Origin: Streptomyces orinoci
Lineage (GTDB): Bacteria > Actinomycetota > Actinomycetes > Streptomycetales > Streptomycetaceae
DNA: 64,000 nucleotides
Direction: 5' to 3'
Assembly (NCBI RefSeq): GCF_003121295.1
Contig: NZ_PHNC01000031.1
Location: forward strand, 560,439-624,438
Shown: positions 16,665 through 25,345 of the stretch, one piece after another
Layout of the letters: each line of letters opens with the position of its first letter
How positions within the stretch are numbered: position 1 is the first letter of the stretch
Program-made: the position numbers and the translations under genes
Notes under the pieces: model-generated
Seen by the model: only the letters and a program-made list of their open reading frames with translations
Databases searched by the model: none
Told to the model about the DNA's origin: nothing

Positions 16665-17417
16665 CTACTTTAGCGGACCGGAGACCGTAGGCGAAATCCG
16701 GTTTCGGGAGAGGGCCGGGCGGGGGCGGATGCGGTCCAGGAGGACCAGGGCGAGGGCCAGGACGTAGAAGGCCAGGCCGAAGACGACCGCGTTGCCCAGG
16801 ACGCCGGCGTAGCCGTGGAGATCGACGTCCAGGAAGGGGTAGGGGTAGCGGCCATCGGTGCCGGGGGCGAGGAGGGCGCCGCGGAGCAGGGCGAAGGGGA
16901 AGTAGAAGAGCGGGTAGGCCAGCCACTGCCAGGCATGGCGCAGCAGAAAGCCGCCGGGTGCGGTCAGCAGCAGCCAGTCCAGGGCGGCGGCCAGCGGGGT
17001 CACGGTGTGCAGCAGCTGGCTGGCGGCCGATTCCAGGGGGGTGCGCTGGCTGCTCATGGAGAAGCCGCTGGAGTCGTTGGAGAGTACGAAGTGGAAGACC
17101 AGGCCGGTGATGCAGATATAGAGGAGCACCCCGCCGGTGATCCGCGGGGAGAGGGCGGGGCGCCCGGCCCAGGCGCGGTGGGCGGACCAGGCGAAGGCGG
17201 CCGCCAGCAGGATGTTGGACTGGATGGTGAAGTAGCTGAAGAGCCGGCCCAGGTCGTGGGAGTCGATGGTGTCCAGGGCTATGCCGGTCAGCGCGGCCAG
17301 GGCCACAAGTGCGCGGAAAGCCGCCGCGAAGGGGCGGCGGCTTGCCGGTATGACCGCGGCGGCGGGCACGCCCGCCTCGCTGGGCCGGGTGGCGGTGGGG
17401 GAGGTCGGCTCGATCAT
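16665..17417 (-). CDS. Pr6Pr (FAR-17a/AIG1-like) integral membrane protein
   Basis: A 250-residue protein with about six predicted membrane helices (for example FRALVALAALTGIALDTI, ILLAAAFAWSAHRAW, GGVLLYICITGLVFHFVL). It also has the HTVTPLAAALDWLL and LAYPLFYFPFALLRG segments characteristic of the Pr6Pr family, whose biochemical role is unknown. The start codon at 17417 follows an AGGGGG stretch. It sits 38 nt after the metallophosphoesterase stop on the same strand, so the two may be co-transcribed. Confidence 0.8.
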   Translation of the reverse strand: MIEPTSPTATRPSEAGVPAAAVIPASRRPFAAAFRALVALAALTGIALDTIDSHDLGRLFSYFTIQSNILLAAAFAWSAHRAWAGRPALSPRITGGVLLYICITGLVFHFVLSNDSSGFSMSSQRTPLESAASQLLHTVTPLAAALDWLLLTAPGGFLLRHAWQWLAYPLFYFPFALLRGALLAPGTDGRYPYPFLDVDLHGYAGVLGNAVVFGLAFYVLALALVLLDRIRPRPALSRNRISPTVSGPLK

Positions 17418-17455
17418 CCCCCTACCGTACGGGCGGCCGCGGAAAACGGAAGCGG

Positions 17456-18382
17456 TCAGTCGCGCGGGACCAGGGTCAGCAGGGTGGCCTCGGGAGGGCA
17501 GGCGAAGCGGACCGGGGTGTAGCGGTTGGTGCCACAGCCCGCGGAGACATGGAGGAAGGACCGGTGGCCGCCGGCGCGGTGGGTGGACAGGCCCTTCACC
17601 CGGCGGGTGTCGATATCGCAGTTGGTGACCAGGGCCCCGTAGAAGGGGATGCAGAGCTGGCCGCCATGGGTGTGGCCGGCCAGGATCAGCGGGTAGGCGT
17701 CGGCGGTGAAGGCGTCCAGCACCCGCAGATAGGGGGCATGGACCACGGCCATCGAGAAGTCGGCGTCCGGCACCGGGCCGCCCGCCACCTCGGCATAGCG
17801 GTCCCGCTTGATGTGCGGGTCGTCCAGGCCGGTGAAGGCGATCTCCCGGCCGTCGATCTCCAGGCTGCCCCGGGTGTTGGTGAGGTTGAGCCAGCCCGCC
17901 TTGTCGAAGCCGTCGCGCAGCTCCTCCCAGGGGTTGTGGACCACACCGGTCACCGGGGCGTTGCCATTGAGGCCATGGCGGCCGGTGGCCTTCTCCAGCA
18001 GATAACGGGCGGGGTTGCGCAGCCTGGGCCCGTAGTAGTCATTGGAGCCGAAGACATAGGCGCCGGGGAACTCCATCAGCGGACCCAGCGCGTCCAGCGT
18101 CTCCGGCACGCCCTCGGGGTCGGAGAGGTTGTCACCGGTGTTGATCACCAGGTCGGGACGCAGCCCGGCCAGCGAGCGCAGCCAGCGCTGCTTCTTGCGC
18201 TGGCCGCCGACCATATGGATGTCGGAGACCTGGAGTACCCGCAGCGGCCGCATGCCGGTGGGCAGGACGGGGACGGTGATCCGTCGCAGCCGGAAGGAGC
18301 GGACCTCATAGCCGGCGGCATAGGCGAGGCCGGCCGCGGTGACCGCGGTGATGGACAGGGGGACTCCGTATCGCGCACGCAT
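17456..18382 (-). CDS. Metallophosphoesterase (calcineurin-like, membrane-anchored)
   Basis: A 308-residue phosphoesterase with one N-terminal hydrophobic segment (SITAVTAAGLAYAAGYEV). The full metal-binding motif set is present: SDIHM (DxH), NTGDN (GDx), FGSNDYYG (GNx-like, Asn kept), an internal VVHAP and the closing GHTHGGQ. Such proteins hydrolyse phosphoesters on membrane lipids or nucleotides; the substrate is unknown. It is divergent to the YqeY gene. Confidence 0.88.
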   Translation of the reverse strand: MRARYGVPLSITAVTAAGLAYAAGYEVRSFRLRRITVPVLPTGMRPLRVLQVSDIHMVGGQRKKQRWLRSLAGLRPDLVINTGDNLSDPEGVPETLDALGPLMEFPGAYVFGSNDYYGPRLRNPARYLLEKATGRHGLNGNAPVTGVVHNPWEELRDGFDKAGWLNLTNTRGSLEIDGREIAFTGLDDPHIKRDRYAEVAGGPVPDADFSMAVVHAPYLRVLDAFTADAYPLILAGHTHGGQLCIPFYGALVTNCDIDTRRVKGLSTHRAGGHRSFLHVSAGCGTNRYTPVRFACPPEATLLTLVPRD

Positions 18383-18512
18383 ACCGCCATGGTCGCAGAC
18401 CGGTGCGGGGTGGCTTCAACCTGCCGTTCCCGGGGCGGGAGTTGTGGCCGGGCCAGGGTGGCGGGGCGGTTAATACGGGGCGGGAATCGGGGCGGGATGC
18501 GAAGATTGCGGC

Positions 18513-18977
18513 ATGACCACGCTCAAGGCAAAGCTCCAGGACGACCTCACCGCCGCCATCAAGGCGCGCGACGAGCTGCGCTCCGCCACCCTCCGGCTCA
18601 CCCTCTCCGCCATCGCCTATGAGGAGACCGCGGGCAAGACCGCCCGTGAGCTCTCCGACGACGAGGTGCTGAAGGTGATCACCCGGGAGGCGAAGAAGCG
18701 CCGGGAGGCCGCGGACGCCTTTGAGAAGGGCGGCCGGGCGGAGTCCGCGGAGCGGGAGCGGGCCGAGGGAGAGGTGCTGGCGGACTATCTGCCGCAGCAG
18801 CTGACCGACGAGGAGCTGGCGACGGTGGTCGCGGAGGCGGTCGCCGAGGCCAGGGCCGGCGGTGCGGAGGGGCCGAAGGCCATGGGCGCCGTAATGAAGA
18901 TCGTCAACCCCAAGGTGTCCGGCCGGGCGGAGGGCGGCAAGGTCGCCGCCGAGGTCAAGCGGCAGCTGGCGGGCTGA
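18513..18977 (+). CDS. YqeY/GatB-like C-terminal domain protein
   Basis: A 154-residue helical protein (MTTLKAKLQDDLTAAIKARDELRSATLRLTLSAI) matching the YqeY family, whose C-terminal region resembles the tRNA-binding tail of GatB amidotransferase (GAVMKIVNPKVSGRAEGGKVAAEVKRQL). The precise role is unresolved. It stands alone between divergent and convergent neighbours and is followed by a short direct repeat and a strong terminator. Confidence 0.9.
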   Translation: MTTLKAKLQDDLTAAIKARDELRSATLRLTLSAIAYEETAGKTARELSDDEVLKVITREAKKRREAADAFEKGGRAESAERERAEGEVLADYLPQQLTDEELATVVAEAVAEARAGGAEGPKAMGAVMKIVNPKVSGRAEGGKVAAEVKRQLAG

Positions 18978-18990
18978 TCAAGGCGTAGCC

Positions 18991-19035
18991 GATCAGGAGC
19001 CGGCCGATCAGGAGCCGGCCGATCAGGAGCCGACT
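18991..19035 (+). repeat. Three tandem copies of a 15-bp unit
   Basis: GATCAGGAGCCGGCC is repeated at 18991, 19006 and 19021, the third copy diverged at its end (GATCAGGAGCCGACT), with a fourth GATCAGG at 19036. It lies between the YqeY stop and the terminator. No function is evident; it is probably replication slippage. Confidence 0.85.
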
Positions 19036-19052
19036 GATCAGGGCATAAGAGA

Positions 19053-19077
19053 GGGGCCGCCCGGCCGGGGCGGCCCC
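19053..19077. terminator. Bidirectional terminator between yqeY-like and PBP genes
   Basis: Perfect 9-bp arms GGGGCCGCC and GGCGGCCCC with a 7-nt loop, followed by a T-rich stretch (TTCGTCTTTT) on the plus strand, lie between two convergent genes. Confidence 0.8.
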
Positions 19078-19090
19078 TTCGTCTTTTCCG

Positions 19091-21196
19091 TCAGTGCCTG
19101 GGGCGGTGGTGGCCCTTCGCCGGGCGGTCCTGGCCGGAGCTGCCGGTGTCGATGCCGGGGACGGTGTCAAAGCCATAGGAGGGCTTGCCGTCCAGGGCTC
19201 CGTTCATGGCGTCGCGCCAGATGGGACCCGGGGTGTCACCGCCGTAGACCTTGTCGTGGTAGCGGCCGCCGATGGTGATGTCCTGCATGGAGACGTTCTC
19301 GGTGGCGCCGCCGACCCAGACGGCACCCGCCAGATTGGGGGTGTAGCCCACGAACCAGGCGGCATAGCGGCTGTCGGTGGTGCCGGTCTTGCCCGCGCTG
19401 TCCCGTCCGTCCAGCCCGGCCTGCTTGCCGGTGCCGTCCTCCACCACGCCCCTGAGCAGGGTGTTGATGGTGTTGGCGGTCTCCTCGGACATGGCCCGGG
19501 AGCACTGGGACTTGGGGACGTCGATGTGCTTGCCATTGGGGCCGGTGGCGGAGGTGACGACCACCGGGGTGCAGTAGACGCCATGGTTGGCGAAGGCGGC
19601 ATAGGCGGCGGCCATGCTCAGCGGGGACATGTTCTGGGTGCCCAGGGCGATCGACGGCACCTGCTCGACGTCCTTGCCATCGGCCCGCTTCAGGCCCAGC
19701 TTGTCCGCCATCTTGGCCACCGGGCAGAGCCCGACGTCACCGATCAGCTGGACGAAGTAGGTGTTGACCGACTTGGCGGTGGCCTCCGCCATCCGGTACG
19801 GGCCGGACTCGCTGGTGTTCTCGTTGGTCAGCGACTCCCCGTAGTTCTTCCAGGGCTTGCCGCAGGTCTCCACCTCGTCCGGGTAGGACATGCTGTACGG
19901 CGAGGAGTAGGACTGGTCGGCCGACTTGCCCTCCTCCAGTGCCGCCGCCGCGATGATCGGCTTGAAGGTGGAGCCGGGCTGGAAGCCCTTGGAGCCGCCC
20001 TGGGCGAAGTTGGCGGAGAGATTGATCTGGGTCTGGTTCTGACCGAAGCCATAGGGCTTGGACTGGCCCATGCCCAGCACCTTTCCGGTGCCGGGTTCCA
20101 CCATGCTGATCGCGGTGGCCACCTTGTCGCTCTGGTAGACGTTGTCGCTGATCGACTTCTGGACGGACTTCTGGGTCTGCGGGTCGAGGGTGGTGCGGAT
20201 GGTCATGCCGCCCTCGTTCCACCGCTTGGCCCGGGCCTCCCTGGTCTTGCCGAAGGCCGGGTCGGTCAGGAAGACCTGACGGACGTAGTCGCAGAAGAAG
20301 CCCGCGCCGTCCACTGCGGTGATGCAACCGCTCCTGGGGCGGCTGACGTTGAGCTTGACCGGCTTGGCCTGCTCGGCCTTGGCCTGGGCGGGGGTGATGT
20401 TCTTCAGCTCCGCCATGCGCTGCAGCACGATATTGCGGCGCTTGGTGGCCTCCTTGGGGAAGTTCACCGGATCGAAGCGGGTGGGCGACTGGACCACGCC
20501 GGCCAGCAGGGCGGCCTCGCCCAGATCCAGATCCTTGGCGTGCTTGCTGAAGTAGCGCTGGGAGGCGGCCTCCACGCCATAGGCCTGCTCACCGAAGAAG
20601 GTGATGTTGAGGTAGTTGGCCAGGATGCGCTCCTTGCCCAGCTCCTTCTCCACCTTGATCGCGTACTTCAGTTCCTTGATCTTGCGACCCATGGTCTGCT
20701 GGGTGGCGACGGCGACCTTCTCCGGGTCGTCGCCCGCTTCCTCGATAAAGACGTTCTTCACATACTGCTGGGTGAGGGTGGAGGCACCCTCGGAGACGCC
20801 GCCGGACTGGGCGTTGCGGTTGAGGGCGCGCAGCACGCCCTTGAGGTCCACGGCCCCGTGCTCATAGAACCGGGCGTCCTCGATGGAGACGATCGCCTTC
20901 TGCATAAAGGGGGAGATCTGACTGAGCGGCACCACCGTGCGGTCACGCGAGTAGACGGTGGCTATCTGGCCGCCCTGGTTGTCCAGGATCACCGTCCGCT
21001 GGCTGAGCGGCGGTGTCTTCATATTGGCCGGGAGGTCGTCGAACTCCTCCACCGTCCCCTTGGCCGCCAGGCCGAAAGCGCCGACGCCCGGGAGGGCCAG
21101 ACCCGCCAGCACCACTCCGGAGAGCACGCTGACACCGAGGAACTTGGCGGCTTGCCGACCCCTGGAGGGGCCCCCGCCCGAGCGCTTCATAGCCAT
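19091..21196 (-). CDS. Class A penicillin-binding protein (bifunctional glycosyltransferase/transpeptidase)
   Basis: A 701-residue protein with a cytoplasmic N terminus, one membrane anchor (residues about 20-45), a GT51 domain (catalytic Glu in SIEDARFYEH, then GASTLTQQYVKN and GEAALLAGV) and a transpeptidase domain with Ser in GSTFK, SVN in ATAKSVNTYF and KTGTT. It polymerises and crosslinks peptidoglycan. The two nearby ATGs (21196, 21190) both lack a clear ribosome site. It is divergent to wblA, an arrangement I recall from S. coelicolor, with a 385-nt spacer. Confidence 0.93.
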   Translation of the reverse strand: MAMKRSGGGPSRGRQAAKFLGVSVLSGVVLAGLALPGVGAFGLAAKGTVEEFDDLPANMKTPPLSQRTVILDNQGGQIATVYSRDRTVVPLSQISPFMQKAIVSIEDARFYEHGAVDLKGVLRALNRNAQSGGVSEGASTLTQQYVKNVFIEEAGDDPEKVAVATQQTMGRKIKELKYAIKVEKELGKERILANYLNITFFGEQAYGVEAASQRYFSKHAKDLDLGEAALLAGVVQSPTRFDPVNFPKEATKRRNIVLQRMAELKNITPAQAKAEQAKPVKLNVSRPRSGCITAVDGAGFFCDYVRQVFLTDPAFGKTREARAKRWNEGGMTIRTTLDPQTQKSVQKSISDNVYQSDKVATAISMVEPGTGKVLGMGQSKPYGFGQNQTQINLSANFAQGGSKGFQPGSTFKPIIAAAALEEGKSADQSYSSPYSMSYPDEVETCGKPWKNYGESLTNENTSESGPYRMAEATAKSVNTYFVQLIGDVGLCPVAKMADKLGLKRADGKDVEQVPSIALGTQNMSPLSMAAAYAAFANHGVYCTPVVVTSATGPNGKHIDVPKSQCSRAMSEETANTINTLLRGVVEDGTGKQAGLDGRDSAGKTGTTDSRYAAWFVGYTPNLAGAVWVGGATENVSMQDITIGGRYHDKVYGGDTPGPIWRDAMNGALDGKPSYGFDTVPGIDTGSSGQDRPAKGHHRPRH

Positions 21197-21581
21197 GAAG
21201 GAAAGCCTACGTTCTCATTCGGCGGACAGGCGCCCGTGTGTTCGCCTACGCTGTTCTACGCCCGTCACTGCGGTGCTCCTCAGTCTCAACACTGCCCTCA
21301 CTCTTGTGGGTGATGAGGTGTGTCCGCATTGCCGCTTGTGTCATTGGCTGTCTGAAGCGATAGGGGTGAACTGCCCTTATTTGCTGGGGTAAGTCGCCGA
21401 TGTCGTCCGCTCACTCCGTTGGGTGATCTGCCGCGTACGCATAGTCCGTTCGGGCCATTCAAGATTGGGCCCGAAGGGGGTGTTGCCCCCTGTCTGCCTT
21501 CCGTAACGTCCTCAACTGGCAACGGTGAATATGCCGCTGCCGCCGTGGGGGAGCCTCGATTCGGGAGAGGACGGCGCCAGC
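21197..21581. promoter_or_regulatory. Divergent spacer PBP/wblA
   Basis: 385 nt without a gene. It is less GC-rich than the flanks (for example around 21330-21400) and should hold the promoters of the PBP gene and of wblA. A long leader for wblA is likely. No specific operator was recognised. Confidence 0.5.
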
Positions 21582-21917
21582 ATGGGCTGGGTAACCGACT
21601 GGAGTGCGCAGGCCGCCTGCCGCACGACCGATCCGGATGAACTATTCGTTCAGGGCGCAGCGCAGAACCGGGCCAAGGCGGTCTGCACCGGCTGTCCGGT
21701 GCGTACCGAGTGCCTGGCGGACGCGCTGGACAACCGCGTCGAGTTCGGCGTGTGGGGCGGGATGACCGAGCGCGAGCGGCGGGCCCTGCTGCGGCGCCGG
21801 CCGACGGTCACCTCATGGCGGCGGCTGCTGGAGACCGCTCGTACGGAATACGAGCGCGGGGCCGGCCTGCTGCCGCTGGGCGAGGAGGAGTACGACACCT
21901 ACGCGGCGGTGGGCTAG
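21582..21917 (+). CDS. wblA: WhiB-like Fe-S regulator WblA
   Basis: A 111-residue WhiB-family protein. Four conserved cysteines (Cys13, Cys35, Cys38, Cys44; spacing C-x2-C-x5-C for the last three) bind a [4Fe-4S] cluster. The GVWGGMTERERRALLRRRP turn and basic helix contact sigma factor and DNA. The N-terminal MGWVTDWSAQAACR closely matches my recollection of S. coelicolor WblA (SCO3579), a global repressor of antibiotic production needed for sporulation. The ATG at 21582 gives that N terminus; GGGAGAGGAC lies somewhat far upstream. The neighbours (PBP and ArsA-like ATPases) also fit the wblA locus. Confidence 0.95.
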   Translation: MGWVTDWSAQAACRTTDPDELFVQGAAQNRAKAVCTGCPVRTECLADALDNRVEFGVWGGMTERERRALLRRRPTVTSWRRLLETARTEYERGAGLLPLGEEEYDTYAAVG

Positions 21918-21938
21918 CCCCTCGGCCGTTACGGCCCC

Positions 21939-23405
21939 TCAGTCGTTCCGGTCCGCACCGGCGGTCCGGGCAGCGGGCACCCAACTCTCCTGCGCCGCCG
22001 TCTGGTTGGCCAGGCGTTCGCCGATGGCGCGCAGCCCTGCGAGGTCGTGCACATCGCCGGGGAGCGCGGCCACCTCGGCCACCGGCACCTCGGGATGCAG
22101 CGCGGTGAAGCGGTCGCGGGTGCGACGCTCACGCGCCAGCACCCGCATGCGCTCGGCGTGCAGCCGCAGCAGCCCCGCGGCCAGCCGCCCGGTGGAGACG
22201 CTGGGGTCCGCTACGAGCGGAGGCCCGGGTGCCGTGGTTCCCGTCCGCCCCGTCGTGGCTCCCGGGGCCGGGACTCCTGAGGACGTGGGCTGGGGGAAGC
22301 CGTTCTCGGGAGGGGGTGTGCCGGCGGGAGTGACGGTGCCAGGGTCATCAGCGGTACGTGACCCAGCCTGCCCGTCGGCGCGATCGACAATGCCGACGCC
22401 GTCAAGATTTTCTGCGTAATGCGCCGGAGCCTCCGGCCCGGGACCGTCCGTTTCCCCGTCCGTTTCCTCCGCCAGCGCCTCGGCCGCGGCCAGCGCGCGC
22501 TCCGCGCTCAGCAGGGCGGCTCCGCTGCCGTGCACCCGGTTGAGCACCAGCCCGGCCAGCGGCATCCGCTCCGCGGCCAGCCGCTCCACAAAGTACGCGG
22601 CCTCCCGCAGCGCGTCCCGCTCCGGCGCCGCCACCACCAGGAAGGCGGTGCCCGGCGCCTGCAGCAGCCGGTAGGTGGCATCGGCCCGGGTACGGAAGCC
22701 GCCGAACATGGTGTCCATCGCGGCCACGAAGGTCTGTACGTCACGCAGGAGTTGGGCACCCATCAGTTTGTTGAGGGGGCCGCTCATCACCGACATGCCG
22801 ACGCCCAGGAACTTCATCCCGGCCCGGCCGCCGATCTTCGCCGGGGCCATCAGCACCTTGATCAGCTTGCCGTCCAGGAAGGACCCCAGCCGCCCGGGGG
22901 CGTCCAGGAAGTCCAGCGCGGAGCGGCTGGGCGGGGTGTCCACCACGATCAGGTCCCACTCGTCGCGCGAGCGGAGCTGGCCCAGCTTCTCCATGGCCAT
23001 GTACTCCTGAGTGCCCGCGAAACCGGCGGAGAGCGACTGGTAGAAGGGGTTCTCCAGGATCGCCCGCGCCCGGTCGGCATCGGCGTGCGCCTCGACGATC
23101 TCGTCGAAGGTGCGCTTCATGTCCAGCATCATGGCGTGCAGTTCACCGCCGGCCGAGCCGTCGATGCCGGGCACCCGGCGCGGAGTGTTGTCGAGCTCGC
23201 CGATGCCCATCGACTGGGCCAGCCGGCGGGCCGGGTCGATGGTGAGCACCACCACGCGCCGGCCGCGCTCGGCGGCCCGCAGGCCCAGCGCCGCCGCGGT
23301 GGTGGTCTTGCCGACGCCGCCCGAACCGCAGCACACCACGATCCGGGTCCGTGGATTGTCCAGAACGGGGTCGATGTCCAGCGGGGCCGCCGTGTCCAGA
23401 CTCAC
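21939..23405 (-). CDS. ArsA/Get3-like ATPase with long variable insert
   Basis: A 488-residue P-loop ATPase with deviant Walker A CCGSGGVGKTT, switch I TIDPARR, and VVDTPPSR (Walker B/switch II). It carries a Pro/Gly/Thr-rich, low-complexity insert at about residues 315-410. The GTG at 23405 overlaps the stop of the partner ATPase gene by four bases. These paired ATPases are conserved next to wblA in Streptomyces. Despite frequent naming as arsenite or anion pumps, no arsenite-binding cysteine cluster or membrane partner is present, so a Get3/MinD-like role is more likely. Confidence 0.88.
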   Translation of the reverse strand: MSLDTAAPLDIDPVLDNPRTRIVVCCGSGGVGKTTTAAALGLRAAERGRRVVVLTIDPARRLAQSMGIGELDNTPRRVPGIDGSAGGELHAMMLDMKRTFDEIVEAHADADRARAILENPFYQSLSAGFAGTQEYMAMEKLGQLRSRDEWDLIVVDTPPSRSALDFLDAPGRLGSFLDGKLIKVLMAPAKIGGRAGMKFLGVGMSVMSGPLNKLMGAQLLRDVQTFVAAMDTMFGGFRTRADATYRLLQAPGTAFLVVAAPERDALREAAYFVERLAAERMPLAGLVLNRVHGSGAALLSAERALAAAEALAEETDGETDGPGPEAPAHYAENLDGVGIVDRADGQAGSRTADDPGTVTPAGTPPPENGFPQPTSSGVPAPGATTGRTGTTAPGPPLVADPSVSTGRLAAGLLRLHAERMRVLARERRTRDRFTALHPEVPVAEVAALPGDVHDLAGLRAIGERLANQTAAQESWVPAARTAGADRND

Positions 23406-24394
23406 TCAGACCACCCTTGCCTTCGCAGTTCCCGTGCCATTCGGTAGAGCCCCGCCAAGTCCACGCCCTCACCGAGCAGTTGGAGCTCGTGTACGGGCAG
23501 GCCGAGCCCCTCCAGCGAGGAGCGGCCCCGGCGCTCCAGGGCGAGGCGCTCGGTGTGCTCGCGGGCCTCGTCCAGCAGCGGACCGACCAGCTGCCCGGCG
23601 GAACCGGCGCGCCGTATTCCGCCGTGCGCCGTGCGCTCAAGCGCGTACGCCAGCATCTCGGCCACGGCCTCGCGCCGTTCGCCCGCGGCCGCCTCCACCG
23701 CGGCGGAGTCCAGGATCTCGGGGCGCACCATATTGATGACCACACTGCCCACCGGCAGCCCGGCCGTGCGCAGTTCGGCGATGCCGTCCATGGTCTCCTG
23801 GACCGGCATCTCCTCCAGCAGCGTCACCAAGTGCACCGCCGTCTGAGGGGACTTGAGCACCTGCATCACGGCCTGGGCCTGGTGGTGCACCGGTCCGACC
23901 CGGGCCAGCCCGGCCACCTCGTCATTGACATTGAGGAAGCGGGTGATGCGGCCGGTGGGCGGGGCGTCCATCACCACATGGTCGTAGACGAAGCGGCCAC
24001 CGCGGTCCTTGCGGCGCACCGCCTCGCAGGTCTTGCCGGTGAGCAGCACATCGCGCAGGCCCGGGGCGATGGTGGTGGCGAAGTCGATCGCGCCCAGCTT
24101 CTTCAGCGCCCGGCCGGCGGTGCCCAGCTTGTAGAACATCTGGAGGTAGTCCAGCAGGGCGCGTTCGGCGTCGATGGCCAGCGCGAACACCTCGCCGCCG
24201 CCCGGGGCCACGGCGATCTTCCGCTCCTCGTACGGCAGTGACTCGGTCTCGAAGAGCTGGGCGATGCCCTGTCTGCCCTCGACCTCGACCAGCAGCGTCC
24301 GCTTCCCCTCGGCCGCGAGAGCGAGCGCGAGAGCCGCGGCGACCGTGGTCTTGCCGGTACCGCCCTTGCCGCTGACGACATGGAGCCTGCTCAT
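23402..24394 (-). CDS. ArsA/Get3-like ATPase, paired partner
   Basis: A 330-residue ATPase with Walker A SGKGGTGKTT at residues 8-17, EVEGRQG switch I-like segment and VMDAPPTGRITRFL switch II. The ATG at 24394 was chosen because the Walker motif follows at once; the upstream open frame is Pro/Arg-rich. It is translationally coupled to the second ATPase (GTGA overlap), suggesting a heterodimer. The A-loop Lys of the deviant Walker motif (signature lysine in GKGGTGK) is intact. Confidence 0.9.
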   Translation of the reverse strand: MSRLHVVSGKGGTGKTTVAAALALALAAEGKRTLLVEVEGRQGIAQLFETESLPYEERKIAVAPGGGEVFALAIDAERALLDYLQMFYKLGTAGRALKKLGAIDFATTIAPGLRDVLLTGKTCEAVRRKDRGGRFVYDHVVMDAPPTGRITRFLNVNDEVAGLARVGPVHHQAQAVMQVLKSPQTAVHLVTLLEEMPVQETMDGIAELRTAGLPVGSVVINMVRPEILDSAAVEAAAGERREAVAEMLAYALERTAHGGIRRAGSAGQLVGPLLDEAREHTERLALERRGRSSLEGLGLPVHELQLLGEGVDLAGLYRMARELRRQGWSE

Positions 24395-24658
24395 GGTGCG
24401 GAGCCTAATTCCTGGGGGCCGGGCGCCTGGCGCCGGGTGGGGAAGCGGACCCGCGCCGGGTCCGCTCGGCCCCCGGCGGCCGGGCCCCCGGGCTCCTGGG
24501 CCAACGGGGGCCCGGGGCAGCGCAGTTCCGGCCACTGACGACGGGCGATGGTGCGGCGACCCCGCCGGGACCCCTCCGGGAGCCGGATGGCCTCGTACGG
24601 GCGGGTGCCGCGCGGTCCGGGCGCGGGGCTGTCGGTGGGAGGCACTACAGTCGGGCTC

Positions 24659-24817
24659 ATGACCAAGTGGGAATACTCGACCGTGCCGCTTCTGGTACAT
24701 GCGACCAAGCAGATTCTGGACACCTGGGGCGAGGACGGCTGGGAGCTCGTTCAGGTGGTGCCGGGCCCCAACCCCGAGCAGCTGGTCGCCTATCTGAAGC
24801 GGGAGAAGACGGGATGA
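24659..24817 (+). CDS. Small DUF4177-type protein
   Basis: A 52-residue protein, MTKWEYSTVPLLVHATKQIL at the N terminus followed by DTWGEDGWELVQVVPG and a C-terminal YLKREK. The W-x(n)-GEDGWELVQV core is the DUF4177 signature. The function is unknown. Its stop overlaps the start of the RidA gene (ATGA), so the two are translationally coupled. It is divergent to the ArsA-like pair. Confidence 0.88.
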   Translation: MTKWEYSTVPLLVHATKQILDTWGEDGWELVQVVPGPNPEQLVAYLKREKTG

Positions 24818-25278
24818 GCACCGTCGAGGCCAGGATCGCCGAACTCGGCCTGAAACTGCCGGGCGTGGTGCCGCCGCTGGCGGCGTACCAGCCGGCCGTG
24901 CGCAGTGGCGCTTATGTCTTTACCGCGGGCCAGCTGCCCATGGTGGAAGGCGCCATTCCGGTCACCGGCAAGGTCGGCGCCGAGGTGAGCCCCGAGCAGG
25001 CCAAGGAGCTGGCCGCGGTCTGCGCGCTCAACGCGCTGGCGGCGGTGAAGTCGGTGATCGGCGACCTCGACAAGATCGTCCGCATGGTGAAGGTGGTCGG
25101 CTTTGTGGCCTCCGCCCCGGACTTCACCGGCCAGCCGGGCGTGCTCAACGGCGCCAGCGAGCTGCTGGGCGAGATCCTCGGCGACAAGGGCGTGCACGCC
25201 CGCTCCGCGGTGGGTGTGGCGGTGCTTCCGCTGGACGCGCCGGTCGAGGTGGAGATCCAGGTCGAGGTCGCGGACTAG
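24814..25278 (+). CDS. RidA family protein (enamine/imine deaminase type)
   Basis: A 154-residue RidA/YjgF-family protein (RSGAYVFTAGQLPMVEG ... VVGFVASAPDFTGQPGVLNGASELLGEILG ... HARSAVGVAVLPLDAPVEVEIQVEVA). Family members hydrolyse reactive 2-aminoacrylate-type enamines. Here the catalytic Arg of canonical RidA corresponds to HARSAVGVA. It starts at an ATG overlapping the DUF4177 stop and probably forms an operon with the Nudix and MBL genes downstream. Confidence 0.9.
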   Translation: MSTVEARIAELGLKLPGVVPPLAAYQPAVRSGAYVFTAGQLPMVEGAIPVTGKVGAEVSPEQAKELAAVCALNALAAVKSVIGDLDKIVRMVKVVGFVASAPDFTGQPGVLNGASELLGEILGDKGVHARSAVGVAVLPLDAPVEVEIQVEVAD

Positions 25279-25345
25279 CCGCCGCGGGGCCGGGGCCGCA
25301 CCGAGCGCTCTCGAACAATCGCGCGTGAGCGCATAGCATCCGGCC

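Noticed and set aside
21939..24394. Arsenite efflux system
   Set aside because: The ArsA-like ATPases lack the metal-binding cysteines and no ArsB, ArsC or ArsR is nearby.
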